This document shows, in pieces, positions 33,304 through 45,869 of a stretch of DNA of 64,000 bases (position 1 is the stretch's first letter; each line of letters starts with the position of its first letter). The notes below the pieces were generated by a model. The model saw only the letters and a program-made list of their open reading frames with translations. It made no database searches and was not told the origin of the DNA. This stretch comes from Polietes domitor (lineage: Eukaryota; Arthropoda; Insecta; Diptera; Muscidae). The translations under genes were made by a program, and so were the position numbers. The DNA lies in assembly GCA_947397865.1 (NCBI GenBank), contig OX377620.1, positions 113,158,153 to 113,222,152 of the forward strand. Reading direction: 5' to 3'.

Positions 33304-33803
33304 AAACCTTACGCAAATATCCCAGCATTCCCACAATGAATCGTGTGTGTCGAACTCCTTGCACTTTACGTACTTCGAGTTCGAGCTCCATCACGGTACC
33401 GGCAAATACTTCGTTCCTTATGCCATTTTATGGTCTTCACCACAATCCTGATTACTATCCCGAACCAAAAGTATTTCGCCCTGAGCGATTTACAGAGGAA
33501 GAGATGGCCAAACGGCTGCCTGGTACTTACATGCCCTTCGGTACCGGTCCCAAGATGTGTATTGGCGAACGATTTGCACAAATGCAAATGTCACTGGGTC
33601 TGGCACTGTTGCTGTCACAATTCCAGTTTTCAGCGTGTGCCAGGACACCGGAGAAATTGATGTTTGATCCCAAAGGAGCGGTAATGCTGTTCGTGAAAGA
33701 AGGTGTTTATCTGAAAGTGACGAAGATAGGAAAATAAACGTTGTAGAAATAATTGGATATGAGAAGTCCGAAAAATGTCGATCATAAAACGTATTCGAAT
33801 TTC

Positions 33804-33809
33804 AATAAA
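33804..33809 (+). promoter_or_regulatory. Polyadenylation signal AATAAA of the P450
   Basis: AATAAA lies 67 bp after the stop codon, a normal 3' UTR spacing for fly P450 genes. Confidence 0.6.
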
Positions 33810-33871
33810 TTATTCATACATATTCCGATACATATATATTTATCGACCGATCTATATAAGATTTGTGTTAT

Positions 33872-33916
33872 TTCGCAGCGACTTTTCAACATCAAAGCCG
33901 GCCTCTATAAGGAGAT
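33872..33916 (+). repeat. Repeat Z fragment (right part)
   Basis: 'cgcagcgacttttcaacatcaaagccggcctctataagga' matches the right part of the Z copy at 36,594-36,790. It lies before the left part (34,141-34,246), so the order is permuted here. Confidence 0.7.
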
Positions 33917-34140
33917 GATTCTCACAAACGAACGAGAAGCACAACTCACTTGCCGAATTTGCGTTTAAAAAAAATCGCACCAAGTAATAAAGTACACATG
34001 CCATCTTACAAGCATCTCACTGAGCTGCATATGTAAGTATGTGTATATGCAGGTATAGTTACCCAGCAATACTTCTGCCGTGTCAACGCTCATTTGTCTT
34101 AGTTTTTTCGTTTGTATTTTTGGTCTGTAATCAATATTTG

Positions 34141-34246
34141 ATTTGAACTCTATATTTAATAGAATGCAAATTTATTTACAAATGGTATGGTGACATTTAT
34201 TACTTGGCTGCAGACTACCACGATCATGATTTCGACCATGTCAAAT
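34141..34246 (+). repeat. Repeat Z fragment (left part, internal deletion)
   Basis: 'atttgaact' is followed directly by 'ctatatttaatagaatgc'. In the 36,594 copy 33 or so bases separate these phrases. It ends at 'cgaccatgtcaaa'. Confidence 0.7.
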
Positions 34247-35015
34247 TTTAAATTTTCTCAAAATTTTAAAAATTAATTTTAATTAATTTAGTGACGATTA
34301 TTTTATAGAATTCCCTCGGTGCGCCTTCTACAGCATTAAGCTTCTTAAGTTACTAAAATAGTTATGAAGTAGGATACATGTTGGCTGCAAAGTTAACAAT
34401 TGTGAAAATTGCCTTTAGAAATAACCACACAATTTTTTATCGTATAGAGAATACAAAAATATGATATGATATATGATTGCTGACTGGATATAATATCAGA
34501 CATTGTGACAGAAGCCAAAATCGAGAATGTTTTGGATTACAAGCGACATTGGTTCTTAAGAGCCTGACCGAAACGGATATTTCAGGCCTAAGCCAAGTCG
34601 GTTCAAATTTTAATATTCGCCGGAAGCCGAATCCAAATATTCCATATTTTAAAAATATTGAATATAATGAACGAATTATTGGATTTTTTGACATTTTTAC
34701 AGAAATTTGAACAGAGAGATTGTATAGAAAAATAAAATTAAATAAAACAAAAATTATCCTATGCTAATGACAAGACCTATAAATGCGTAATTTGTCACAC
34801 AGGGTTGATTTACGTGGCCTCTCTCGCGGGAGCGTCATGTAGAGCCTTAAGGCACTGTTTTGAATGGACCACAAACATGCAGACAGAATAAAACTTAATC
34901 TTCACTAAGCAGACAACCTACTGTCAAATTTATATATTTCTTCTAAAATCTAGGGCCAATGGGAGTTGAAATAAGCAAATATATTGAACCATAATTATAT
35001 CAAAGCTGCACACAA
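34247..35015. other. Unassigned; possible hAT-like end at 34,560-34,640
   Basis: A stretch with 'ctgaccgaaacggatatttcaggcc' and 'tattcgccggaagccgaatcc' has the GGCCGAA/TTCGGCC style of subterminal repeats of some insect hAT elements. No second end or target duplication was found. Otherwise nothing. Confidence 0.4.
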
Positions 35016-36447
35016 TCTATATATATAAAAGAGTTGCGTTACTGACTGACTTATCATTGACCACCAGACGGCTAAAGCCAGGATCATGAAATTTTCAGGG
35101 TAGTTCCCAAATATCACGTAGACGTCGACTGAGGAAGGGAAATTCGTATTTTTAGGGTGTAAAATGGGACAACAAGTGACAAACATCGAACCTTCGCCCT
35201 GACTAAACGGCATTAGCTAGAAACATGAAATTCGGTGTGTTCCTTGCAATGACCATTCTGACGAGCTGCAAATAGGGATTTTTCGAAATTTATACTTTTA
35301 AGGGAGAAAGTGCCAAAAAGGGATAAAAATGGTACAAGTTTAAGTATTGCAGCTATATTCGTGAAAATCGGTATCTACATATCTCTGTCAATGTAGACTT
35401 ACAACATAAATGGATTTTTTTTTTCGAAATTTGTACTTGTAAGGGGTGAGCGGGAAAAAAGGGATAAAAATGGTACCAACTAAATTATTATAGCTAGAAT
35501 CGTGAATTTTGATATGTAAATTCCTCTGACTATGTAGAAGAGCAGTAAGATTGGATTTTTCGTACATTTAAGGGGTGAGCGGGACAAAAAGGGATAAAAA
35601 TAGTACCAACACAAGTATTGCAGTTATGGTCGTGAAATTTGGTGTGTAAATTAATCTGACAACATATAAGCGCAATCTAAATGTATATATATATTTGTAC
35701 TTATAAGGGGTGAGCGAGACAAAAAGGGATAAAAATGGTACCAACTAAAATATTGCAGCTATAGTCGTAAAATTTGGAATGTAACTTCCTCTGACAACGT
35801 AGAAGCGAAATCTAAATGCATTTTTGTACATTTAAGGGGTTAGCAGGACAAAAAGGGATACAAAATGGTGACAACTAAAGTATTTCAACCAGAAAATATC
35901 ATTTTTATTTTTATTTCTCTGACCATGCAGAAACGAAGTCAAATTGGATTTTCGAAATTTGTAAAAATTTTGTACAGCCCTTTAATTACGTAAACGCGGA
36001 ACGTGGATATTACAAAATTTGTACTTATATGGAGGATGTGGGACGACAAGGAATAAACGTGTAACCAAATAAAGTTCATGTATTTAGGGGAAGCAAACAC
36101 ACCTATAGTGATTTTGGGAAAGATGTGCAAAAAGTTATAAGTTTTCGGCTGCATCTAGAAACATGAAGTCAAGGATATAAAAGGCTCTGCGGTTGTAACT
36201 GTAAAACTGGGTAGAAAATGATAAAAATTATACATACGAAGGGAGTTCAGCTAAAATAGTGCACAACGACAAGCTCATTCCTTTGATTGTACATGAATGC
36301 TATCTAATAGGAGGTTTCCAAATTACTTTTTTAGGTATATCTATATCCATTAAATGAAAATCAAATAAATACTATCAAAAACAGAGACGGATAAAACTAA
36401 TAACAAATAACTGGCTTTTCCGCGTGCGAAGCAGCGGGTACTGCTAG
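35016..36447 (+). mobile_element. Helitron C, non-autonomous, no mariner
   Basis: It starts TCTATATATATAAAAGAG after A (35,015) and ends GGGTACTGCTAG before T (36,448). The left terminus is undisturbed, which shows what Helitrons A and B looked like before their mariners arrived. The body has about six diverged minisatellite units ('gggacaaaaagggataaaaat'). No coding sequence. Confidence 0.92.
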
Positions 36448-36593
36448 TTAATTATAAAAAAGTCCTGTATATCTGAAAGATTTGTAGTTTAATTTTCATT
36501 TCTATGACACATTTTACGTTTACGTTGTATGGCGTATTTTAGAAACAATTATATAAAATATTCAGCTTCGACTATTTTATTTATTTTATTATT

Positions 36594-36790
36594 TGAACTG
36601 TGATATTGTTCTGGCTCAAGACCATTTTGCATCTATATTTAATAGAATGCAAATTTATTTACAAATGGCATGGTGACATTTATTACTTGGCTGCAGACTA
36701 CCACGATCATGATTTCGACCATGTCAAAAGTCTTTTCAAGTGGCTTCGCAGCGACTTTTCAACATCAAACCCGGCCTCTATAAGGATTAA
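36594..36790 (+). repeat. Repeat Z, most complete forward copy
   Basis: The segment starts 'atttgaactgtgatattgttctggctcaagacc' and ends 'ggcctctataagg'. It shares with 51,798-52,030 (reverse) a frame containing YKWHGDIYYLAADYH. I do not recognise the protein. Frameshifts between copies make current coding unlikely. Confidence 0.72.
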
Positions 36791-36797
36791 TATAAAT

Positions 36798-36925
36798 ATT
36801 AAAATGGTACCAATAAAACGAATGGTGCTGAAATCATGAAAATCGGTATGTCCATCTCTCAAATGTTTAGAAACGCAAAATGAAGGCATTTTTTGAAATT
36901 TGTACTTCCAATTTGCGTAGGAGGT
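36798..36925 (+). repeat. Helitron-type minisatellite unit, relic
   Basis: One unit resembles the Helitron bodies ('aaatggtaccaataaaacg', 'gaaatttgtacttcc') without termini. Confidence 0.6.
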
Positions 36926-37129
36926 ACAATAAGAGGTGTGGGAATATCACAGCATATATGAAAATATTGCCAAAGATCAAAATTTAATAGTATAGCCGAT
37001 CATTTGTTCTTAATACGCATACAAAAAATTCGCTGGATCCATTGGAAATTACAAAACAAAAATGTCATGTATACAAACCATTTTAGCCACATTTCCCTGA
37101 AATAACCACAATTTTTGTCGAAAAAGATC

Positions 37130-37545
37130 GATATTTCAAAAAACATGGACAAATTTATACCCTGGTAATTTATTGTATAATTTTGCTATTTAAGCGTGAA
37201 GAGCTTTATTTACAACTTTGGTGTCTTGGGTGACCCCCACTGAAAATTTCCGGCATATTTTTTTCGTATTTTTTACATTTTAATGTAATGTCTTTTTTGA
37301 AAGGACTTTTTTCATTTTCTCGAAAAAATTGTCAACTTTTCCCATAAAGAGAGAAGCTAGAGGGTTGAGAAGATTCCACAAAAATGATTCTCATAAAATT
37401 CCACAATACAGTTCTGACAATGAGAATTATCTACGATATTAACTTACAACACTTTTTCACTTAATACAATGTACCCTTCGACCAAAAAATGAAAGCTTTG
37501 ATCCATTATAAAAAGAAACTCAGACCAGCAGGACTATAAGTTTAT
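37130..37545 (+). repeat. Family Y repeat (forward copy)
   Basis: This is the counterpart of 25,850-26,215 in the opposite orientation. It runs from 'taattttgctatttaagcg' to 'agaaactcagaccagcagg'. Confidence 0.7.
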
Positions 37546-39836
37546 CCTACAAAAAATGGTCTACTCAACATGTCTTTCAGTCGCTACGCTATTTTCAGTT
37601 GTCAGGCACAAAATTCTTATTTTTCCTATAAGCACAGCAAGCAAATAATCCAAAAAAAATCACAATTTTTACATTTTTGTAAGTTTATTTCAAGTACCAA
37701 AATGTTGCTGTTCAAAAATACAAAAAATCACGTGATTTCTATAAGTACGTGGGCGGACCCAGAATGAAGTGACAAATGGTTCGGAAAATGAGATGAATAT
37801 TCAAAATTATATCTTTTTGCGTCAATTTGAGATGGAATTACCCATAAGTAATCATTTCTTACAATTTCTCTCAGTGCTTGTGAGTGATAGTATACAATTC
37901 TAAAGACAAGTGTGTGGATATTGTCCATTGGTATGAGAAAAGATACGTCCGCGTATCCATGCTGGTGCTGCTGCTGTCGGCTGATAGTGCGACGACGATG
38001 AAGTACATCAAAAGAATGACACTCGAGTAAATCCATATGTAAGTAATTAAACGAAATGACCTGGGTGAGTGCTAGTATGGATGTGTCTGTCGGGGTGCCT
38101 TGTTCAATTTGTCTGGAGATGGAATTTAATTGTTTCTGTTTATTTTCTTTAGATAGATCTGTCTATACCTACAAAAACAAACACACACACACGCGCACTT
38201 TTGGTACAAGGGATTACGACTACTTACATGAGCGCTCATATTCACTTGAAGTACCCAGACTTTGTATGCTCTTGAGAACAATCGAAAGATTGCCATCTCT
38301 TGTTACTCCGACAACAGCTCTACTTAAAGCGAGTACGTATTGTTTTGAAGGACTTTGGATTACTTCGGATTGAGTGTGTGGAAAATTGGCTGTTAATTGT
38401 TTATGAGGGGTTTTCCTGTCCAAGATTGTATTGTTGAGAGTTCTTTGTTTTTTTTTCATTTTGGTAAAGAAATGTTGTGATTACAAATTACTGTAAGTAT
38501 TTGTGGCGATAAGAATTTATGAATATGGATTTAAGTTTGAAAACATAGAATACATAGATTTATTTTACAGCTCAATTTTGTCGCACAATTGTAACTTCAA
38601 TCCCTACTCCATAGCCTGGGTTGTCCTTTTGATGAATATTGACAAGATTGTTGTTGAAATTATCTAACTGAGATAATTTCCTAAGATAACAATATTAATC
38701 ATAAAATTCTGAAAAATTTTGCCGAATGTCAGGCTTCCAAATTATTTGAGAAGACGACTAAAAATCGGAGAACTACATCATACTTGCATGAAAAATCCAA
38801 AAAAAAAGAAAAAATAATATGTTGACTGGAAATGTTGCTGGCTTCCCTCCCTTCGTATTGGCAAATTAGAAAATTACAACAACCAACATGCACATGCTAA
38901 CAACATGCATATGCGTTTCTGAAGACTTAGAGATGTTAAATATATATTAACACCTTTATCGAGAGGTGTTAAAATATGCAGCGTAAAAATAATGCAGTGT
39001 TGCCGCTGCAACAGCTCTTTTGTGTAACCCCCCATTCTAGAGCTTCAAGTCACATGGAAAACTATTTTTTTTAGTTTCAATACTTTTTTCATGTTTCGAT
39101 GTCCCCTTTTGGACGATACCTTCAAAACGATATGAGAAGGTACTTAACATTTCCTTAAGCCTCTAAGTCGGCAACGTTAGATGTTGTCTCATGTTGTCAC
39201 TAATGCCAATGTTGTTGATGTCGCCGTTGTTGCTGCTGCTGCTGCTAGTCGTTTGATGCATTTTGCCGTCTTCATTTCTATTTCGCTTAACTCAATAATA
39301 ATCTATTGATGACAATATTTTCTTCTTTTGATCTATAACTTTGTCATTCCCCTCTTTTTAGTTTGTGCTGTTGTTGTGTGTGAGTGTGTTTGTTTTGCGG
39401 CAGCATTATTTAATGCCTGCCTCCTCTCAGCAGCGCAATATTTGACTTATAATTCGAGGGAAACCTCCGCATCGATGTTTGATGTTGTGTCGTCGTATCC
39501 GTCCGTGCATTAGTTCAGCCGTACATCCAGTCGGCGCAACGATATACAGATGGTCGTTTATACGACGATACACTCAGAAGAAATCATCAGTCAATTAAAA
39601 TACATAAAAATCGGTTGGAAGCAAAACCAACCGGTTGGAAGCAATATAGTCGTTGTGCCAATAAAATTGCTAGGGTACATGTGAATGTCTGCCTAAATAG
39701 AACCTATTCTCGGGAGTACAACCAAAACCTTACTTTATATATTTATCATCGTTTCACAACTTACAAATCAGAATTTAATAAATATATTGGCCTTCATCCA
39801 ACACTATATAGGGTAGGATATTTAAAACTTTAAATT
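37546..39836. other. Unique-looking sequence with trinucleotide tracts
   Basis: It contains (CA)n near 38,185, 'ttgttgctgctgctgctgctag' near 39,225-39,250 and a hydrophobic 61-codon frame at 39,328-39,513 (+), none convincing. Less repeat-laden than its surroundings. Such tracts are common in introns and regulatory DNA of fly genes, but nothing here proves it. Confidence 0.45.
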
Positions 39837-39966
39837 AGAATAAAAAGGTACTGATTATTTTTTCAAATTTCTGGTGTTATTGGAAAGGTTGAACTTTGTC
39901 ATTTAATAATGGAACACATTCATATGACTATCACGACCGGCTCGGCAGTACTCATCCGATCAACCC
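39837..39966 (+). repeat. Family N (mariner-like) end fragment, undisturbed
   Basis: 'ggtactgattattttttcaaatttctgg' through 'gtcatttaataatggaacac' and 'ggctcggcagtac' matches 60,275-60,342 plus 60,899-60,925, and also 62,988-63,095. It gives the empty site for the insertion at 60,343-60,898. Confidence 0.78.
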
Positions 39967-40631
39967 AATTTTTCAGTACAGTCCAAAATCCACACCAAAT
40001 GGATCATTTTAAATTATTTGTATACCTTTTTTGAGATTATTGAACACAAAAACATTAAACCATAAGAATTCAAATATTATAAACATACTTATTTGCAATT
40101 TTCTAACTTCGTTTTCATATTTTAAATGAAAATTTTCTTAAATCTCCGATTTAGTGGACTGGTGGAGAGGTTAAACCGAAAATGTACCAATTTCCATCAA
40201 AGTAGATCACAAAAACAATTTTTTCAATGTCCATCCGCCCACAATAAATTTATAACCTATAGAATCTTCCTCGCGTGTCACAATCTGTGTAGAATTCCAA
40301 AGCAGACTAAAGGCTTTACAATAGTAATATGGATAAATATTTTATGTGGAATATACCACACCCACTTTTTCAATACCGCCCATTTTTTCACCACTCTGCA
40401 TACTCAGTGAAATCTCACAAAATTGCAAGACTCTGGCTGGCATAGTACTCCGAATACGTTGTATTATATATTAACTAACAAACATGTCAATTAGTGTGAG
40501 AGGTGCCACGTCCAAAGGAAATGTCCAAAATTTATATAGCTTATTTTCACCACCGGTTCAACAAATAGATACTGTGAACATTTTCTGGGGTTTAGGAATA
40601 CACAAACATACAAATTAATTTTTATATAAAA
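39967..40631. other. Unassigned, with decayed tandem repeat G
   Basis: Around 40,350-40,520 phrases such as 'ccacacccactttttcaataccgcccattttt' and 'gagaggtgccacgtcc' match tandem repeat G at 11.5 and 15.6 kb. No gene. Confidence 0.55.
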
Positions 40632-42735
40632 CACAGAAATACTAAAGACGGGCGGGGCCGTCTATTTGATACGCACCACTTTATACGTCAATACAATTCG
40701 GTGAGTATTTTGGAATGTATCCTATATCACGGACCGGTGAAATATAATGCATTCAGATCAAAATCTGTTAAAATACGTGCTTTCTAGAGCAAAAAGTCAA
40801 ATCGGGAGCGATATTAATATGGAAGCTATATCCAAATCTGAACCGATTTGACACATTTTCACTGTAGATATTTCTAGTAAATATGTATGGCGTTGTGCCA
40901 AATTTGAAAAACTCGGTTCAAATTTCAGTGCAGAAAAAGTAAAATCGGGAAAGACATTTGTATGATGGCTATAGCTAATTTTTACCAGTGATGTTTCTTG
41001 TTGAAGTATAAGGTATAGTGTAAAATTTGAAAAAAAAAATCTGTTAAAAGATATGGTTTTATCTGAACTGATTTTCAACACGGATGTTTCTAGTTGAAAT
41101 ATAATGTATTATACCCAATTTGAACAAAATCGGTTTAAATATGAGGTATCCAGAGAGAGAGATAGAAAAATATATCTAAATCTGAACCAATCTGACCCAC
41201 TTTCATCATAGATATTTCTAGTTTAATTATAAGGTACTGTGCCAAATTAAAAGCAAATCGAGTAAAATGTGTAATTTCTAGAGCGGAAAAATTCAAATCC
41301 GAAGCGGCATTTATTTGTATGGAGGCTATATGTAAATCTGGACCGATTTGCTTCAATTTCGTCCTGGGTCCTCAAAACTTACGTGTGCCAATTTTTGTAA
41401 GGATCGGAAAATAATTGTGCCTTGTACTTTGATTAAAAGAATAGATGGGCGGGCATATAGACAAACGGACGGACACACTCAGAAAAAAGTATGTCACGGA
41501 TTAAGTAAATATGTACTAAAACTGAAAAATTTTAACTTCGTATAGCGCTAAGGCAATAATTTCTCACATCAAGTACAAACTTTTCCTTGACATTCTTTGA
41601 ACTTGATTCCAGTTAAACTTTTCCTCAAATCAAGTAAAATTTACTCAACCTGAGGCAAATTTTTCTTCAAATCAAGTAAATCTTTACGTAATCTGAGGAA
41701 AATTTTTACGAAATTTTACTCAAATCAAGTAAATTTATACTCAAACTGAGGAGAATATTCCGGTTTTTTTACCTTAATCCAAGTAAATTTTTACTCAAAC
41801 TAAGTAAATTTGTAGTCATACCAAGTAAATTTATACTCAATCTGAGGAAAATTTTCCTTAAACCAAGTAGATTTGTGCTCAGCCTGACTAAAATTTTCCT
41901 TAAACCAAGTAAATTTGTATTCAGCCTGACTACGACTTTACTTGATAATTGAAATAAATTATTTCGCTTCAGAGTATGCAACACTCATATGAAAAATGAT
42001 GAAACATGGAATAGTTCTCAACCGTTTCATCTTACTTATACCATAAAGAGTTGAGCTATTTCACCATGACTGCTGCAGTGATTGTTTAGAATGATATTTG
42101 AAGTATTTATGAAGAAAGTCTTCGCTAACGAACGAGAATTGCTTCTTAGACTACTGTTAATGTATTTTTCTAAACACTGAAATATTTTTTATGAGTTCAT
42201 TTATACTTGAATGTATGAGGAAACTGGCATAGATTTAAGTACATATATTTACTTTATTTGAGTTAATAAACAAATTTTTAAGTAAAACCCTCCTAAATGG
42301 AAATTTTCCATACAAAAAATTCTTTATTATTTTTTTCTTAAAGGCTAGTAAATTTTCTTCCGCACAAGTATGAATATACTTAAATGTAAGAAGTTTTTAC
42401 TAGATCTAAAAAAATGTTTTGAAGTAAATTTACTACCCCATTTTGAGTATATGTACTATTTCTTCTGGCTTTGAAATAAAGAAAGTGTACTCTTATCTAT
42501 TTAATTTTCCTTCTCGTAAGGAAATTTTACCTAAACTGGAGTAAAATTGTTAAACTAAATTGGAGTATGGATTTGACTCAGATTTAATAATGATTTTTTT
42601 CTGAGACGGCATGCCTAAACTGATTCAAAAAGTGATTCCAAGTCGATCGTTATACTAAACTAATGGGTCTATCTCGCTTCCTTTTGGGTGTTAAAACAAA
42701 TGCACAAATACGTAATACCCTAGTGGAGGGTATAA
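40632..42735 (+). repeat. Family R, copy R5, split by an insertion
   Basis: The head is 'aaagacgggcggggccgtc', followed by six or so body units. The GGAC tract breaks at about 41,475, and the tail resumes at 42,606 ('catgcctaaactgattcaaaaagtg') and runs to 'agtggagggtataaa'. Confidence 0.82.
41475..42605. mobile_element. Insertion with CTCAGAAAAAA termini in R5
   Basis: The left end is CTCAGAAAAAAG and the right end TTTTTTTCTGAG, an inverted repeat of 11 bases. The flanks 'acggacac' and 'acggcat' may be a decayed target duplication of about 7-8 bp. Inside, 41,575-41,960 repeats 'aaatcaagtaaatttttactcaa' and 'ctgaggaaaattttcc' about eight times. There is no transposase. A piece of the same element lies at 7,660-7,968. 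Confidence 0.72.
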
Positions 42736-43107
42736 ATATACAAGATGACCTCGAAAATATCTCCACTGGAAATATTCGATGTATGGTTATCATCCGCCCA
42801 ATATAAGAGAATGAGAATTTCGAAGATTTAATTTTTAGGAAATATTCAGGATCCATGGAAATGGTGGAAATTCCGAAAATTAAAAGGTTAGTAAGTTATA
42901 TTTGTAATATTCTGGCTAAAAATTAGCAAAAATTTAACTATTTACGCAGGAAAAGTAAATAAAATTAAAATACATTTTTTAATAAATTTCAGTATATTTA
43001 GAAATAATATAAAAGTAAGTAAATACACATGATTTTATTCTGACATTACAGAAACTACAGACGGACCTATTTCGACATGTGGACGTTTAAAACGGAATTT
43101 TTGTATT
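42736..43107. other. Nothing recognised
   Basis: AT-rich sequence with no frame or shared repeat that I can see. Confidence 0.5.
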
Positions 43108-43460
43108 TTTATAACCTCCACCTCCAGGATGGGGGTATACTAGCTTTGTCATTCCGTTTGTAACACCTTGAAATATCGACCTGAGACCCTATAAAGTATA
43201 TATATATTCTGGGTCGTCATAAAATTCTAAGACGATCAAGCCATGTCCGTCCGTCCGTTTGTTGAAAGCACGCTAGCATCTAAACGAAAGGAGCTCAAAT
43301 TTTGCATAAATACGTCGTATAGTCGTAGATCGGTTGGGAATGAAACTGGACGAAATCGGCCTAAAGGGAAAAATTTTTCCCTCACAAGGACTGAAAAAAC
43401 CCATAATAACCCTTAATATTTTAGAGTATTTAAGCATATTTTTTTCAATATGTCTGCTTG
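43108..43460 (+). repeat. Dispersed non-coding repeat
   Basis: 'ataacctccacctccaggatgggggtatactagctttgtcattccg', then a 'ccatgtccgtccgtccgtttg' tract and 'atcggttgggaatgaaactgg', is the style of a widespread fly repeat with a GTCC tract. It differs from family R, and only a partial copy is seen. Confidence 0.55.
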
Positions 43461-43479
43461 TACTTACTTGATATTGTGT

Positions 43480-44090
43480 ATGCGCATTACCCCGATAACA
43501 AAAACGTGCAACATAAAACGATTTTTATTCGTAGGGGGTGAAATGGGGCAAAAATGGGGATAAAAATGGTACATATCAAACGACAACAGCTAGAAACGCG
43601 AAATTCGCTGTGTAATTTCCTCTAATTGAGTAGGTACATAATATGTTTTTTTTCAAATTCGTACTTTTAAGGGATAAAATGGGAATAGAGGGATAAAAAT
43701 AGTTCCAACCAAATGTTCGCAGCTAGAGTCATGAAATTCGGTGTATACATTCCTGTAACTGCGTAGACACGAAAAAAAGTTTTTGCCAAATTCGTACTTT
43801 CAAGGAATACGATGGGCACAGAGGGATAAAAATGGTACCAACTTAACGGCTACAACTAGAATGATCCATCTAATCCATCTAATTGCGTGGACACGCATAA
43901 TAAAGAGATTTTGGAAAGTCGTACTCTTAAGGGGGTAAAATAGGAAAAGGGGATACAAATGGTACCTACAAAAATGACCGCAACTAGAACATGGAATTCG
44001 GTGTATATATTCCTCATGAAGGTAGGTTATTTTGCACTTGAGATACCGGATTTTCAAAATTTGTATTTGTATCCTAACCAAAATGTTTTG
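43480..44090 (+). repeat. Helitron-type minisatellite, diverged
   Basis: Four units of about 130-140 bp contain 'gggataaaaatggtac', 'cagctagaaacgcgaaattcg' and 'ttcgtacttttaaggg'. They are distant relatives of the Helitron A-C bodies without recognisable ends. Confidence 0.7.
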
Positions 44091-45830
44091 TTATATGGGT
44101 CGTAGACGTGTTCGTCTTCCAACTTAACCCATTTCCATTATATAGTTCATCCCGTATAAGGTTATATTTTATTTTGTTACCAAAATTATTATATTATTAT
44201 ATTTTATTTTGTTACGCTGTGCGTTGCACTTTGCAGAGAAAGTGGACCACTTTTACCACAGATGTTCGTTATAGTGTTAGTGTAGAAATCATGATGTATT
44301 CTGTTCTACCCCTGGTGGCCCTATGCTTTTTTAAGAAAAATAATGAAAACTTGGATTATTTTCACTGTTGAAAATGAACTTTTTTACGTTCAAAATAAAG
44401 CGTATATTTCCCAAGGCAATAACATATTCACTAGTGATGATCCAAATTTTCACAACTTTCGGGGAAATATTGTGCTCTTCGGTTGTTCTATTTCTTCTGG
44501 GAGGTTAAAATGCTGATCGAAATAAAAATTGTGACTTTGATTACAGTAACACCATGCGACAGTACATTTTGTACCTCAACAAGACCACACATGAAATTAG
44601 AGATCGTACGTAGACAAACTGTGTACTCTTTTGGTGATCTTTTCGCCTTTCTACAGGACTTTTAATTTCCAAAGGATATATATGTTTTAATAATTTATTG
44701 TAGGTAATCGGGATATAATGGCATTACATAGTATAGTGCATTTAATGTATGTACTAAGTCTTTCCTGGCTCTACAATATATTTCTCTATTCTTCGAAGAC
44801 GTAGTCGGGTTCAGTTCAGATTTTCCTATTATTGACAACCTCAATTTTTCTGAGTGTATTTGTAGTGCATTTAGTTTTGTTCGGTTTGTTTGTCCGTCCG
44901 TCTGGTTGGGTCTGTCTGTTTGCTGGGATGTTTGATTTTGTGTTTAGTACTATTTTTGCGCTTTTTTGCAAATGTTTACTTTATATTATTTGCCATTAAC
45001 TAGTTTTCTGGTCGGCTGAGTTCAAAACAGCCGTACTATACTAGAAGCACCAGCACCAGACTCAACCAGCACCAAACTCAATGCTGGCAATACAGTACTG
45101 GGAACCGGGCACCCATCACCAAAGTACTGGTAGTGCTGGTGCTGCTGCTGTTCCTGCGACCAGCAATCATTTTTTGTGTTCTCTACATTTATTAATCTGT
45201 GTACTTGTGCTATTTTGTTTTCAGTTTTCTTTTTTATTCGTTTTAATATTTTTCAGCGTATTTGAGTACTTTATTTAGTTTGTTGTTTTTTTTCTGTTCC
45301 GTTGTCATCGTCATCGTCGTCGCCGCCGATGTCGTTGTTGTTGCTGTTGGTTGTTGTCGGTTGATGTTTTGCCGACATGCTCTGTCTGTTTCATTTCATA
45401 CATTTCTGTTGCCGGTTTTTCTCCAATAATTCAAGAGATGTCGTCGTTGTATGGCTTTGTTGGATTTTCCGCACACAACTGCACAGTGGTGTGACAGAGT
45501 GATGCCTTTGCCATAAGACTTCTTGGACTTCTTGAGAAGGCTTGGAATGAGAATCATTTCAATATCGAACTGCAGTTCAATGGCTTTTAAATGAAAATAA
45601 TTCACAAGGATATTATATTAAATCTGACCTGAAGAAAATATTCGCAAATAATTTTTGTAGAAATAGCTTTGTGGGCTGAAAATAGTTCACCAGGACATTA
45701 TCTCAAACCTAACCTGAAGACAATAAGAAACGTAACTCGACCACATTAAAAGAATACAAGCAGCGTTGAAAGGTAATTTTTTATATCGTTTTACAAGTAA
45801 TAGTCCAACTAAGAATTTTCCCTGGAGGGA
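44091..45830. other. No gene recognised
   Basis: Unique-looking sequence with short trinucleotide tracts (GTCATC/GTT near 45,300-45,360) and a 'ccagcaccag' run near 45,045-45,080. The frames are short and lack motifs. Confidence 0.45.
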
Positions 45831-45869
45831 GTGGGCGATTTGTATATAAAATAAATTATTTTTTAGTGG

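Larger units (their letters stand above)
31832..33737 (+). pseudogene. Cytochrome P450, CYP6 family, with one in-frame stop
   Basis: This is a microsomal monooxygenase of the insect CYP6 family (clan 3, often involved in detoxifying plant compounds or insecticides). Exon 1 is 31,832-32,903 and exon 2 is 33,304-33,737, together about 501 residues, normal for CYP6. There is an N-terminal membrane anchor at residues 3-20 (rich in L, I and V). Other motifs are an I-helix VGGFETSAST near 300, ExxR as ETLR at 358-361, FRPERF near 417, and the haem loop PFGTGPKMCIGERFA with Cys near 441. Two defects stand out. Codon 129 (32,216-32,218) is TAG where CYP6 proteins usually have Gln, and the C-helix WxxxR reads WKPLK. 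The frame is otherwise open on both sides of the stop, so it is a young pseudogene, a null allele or a base error. Confidence 0.9.

Noticed and set aside
39328..39513. Secreted-protein-like 61-codon frame (hydrophobic start)
   Set aside because: It is short, overlaps simple-sequence DNA, and has no splice partner or motif.
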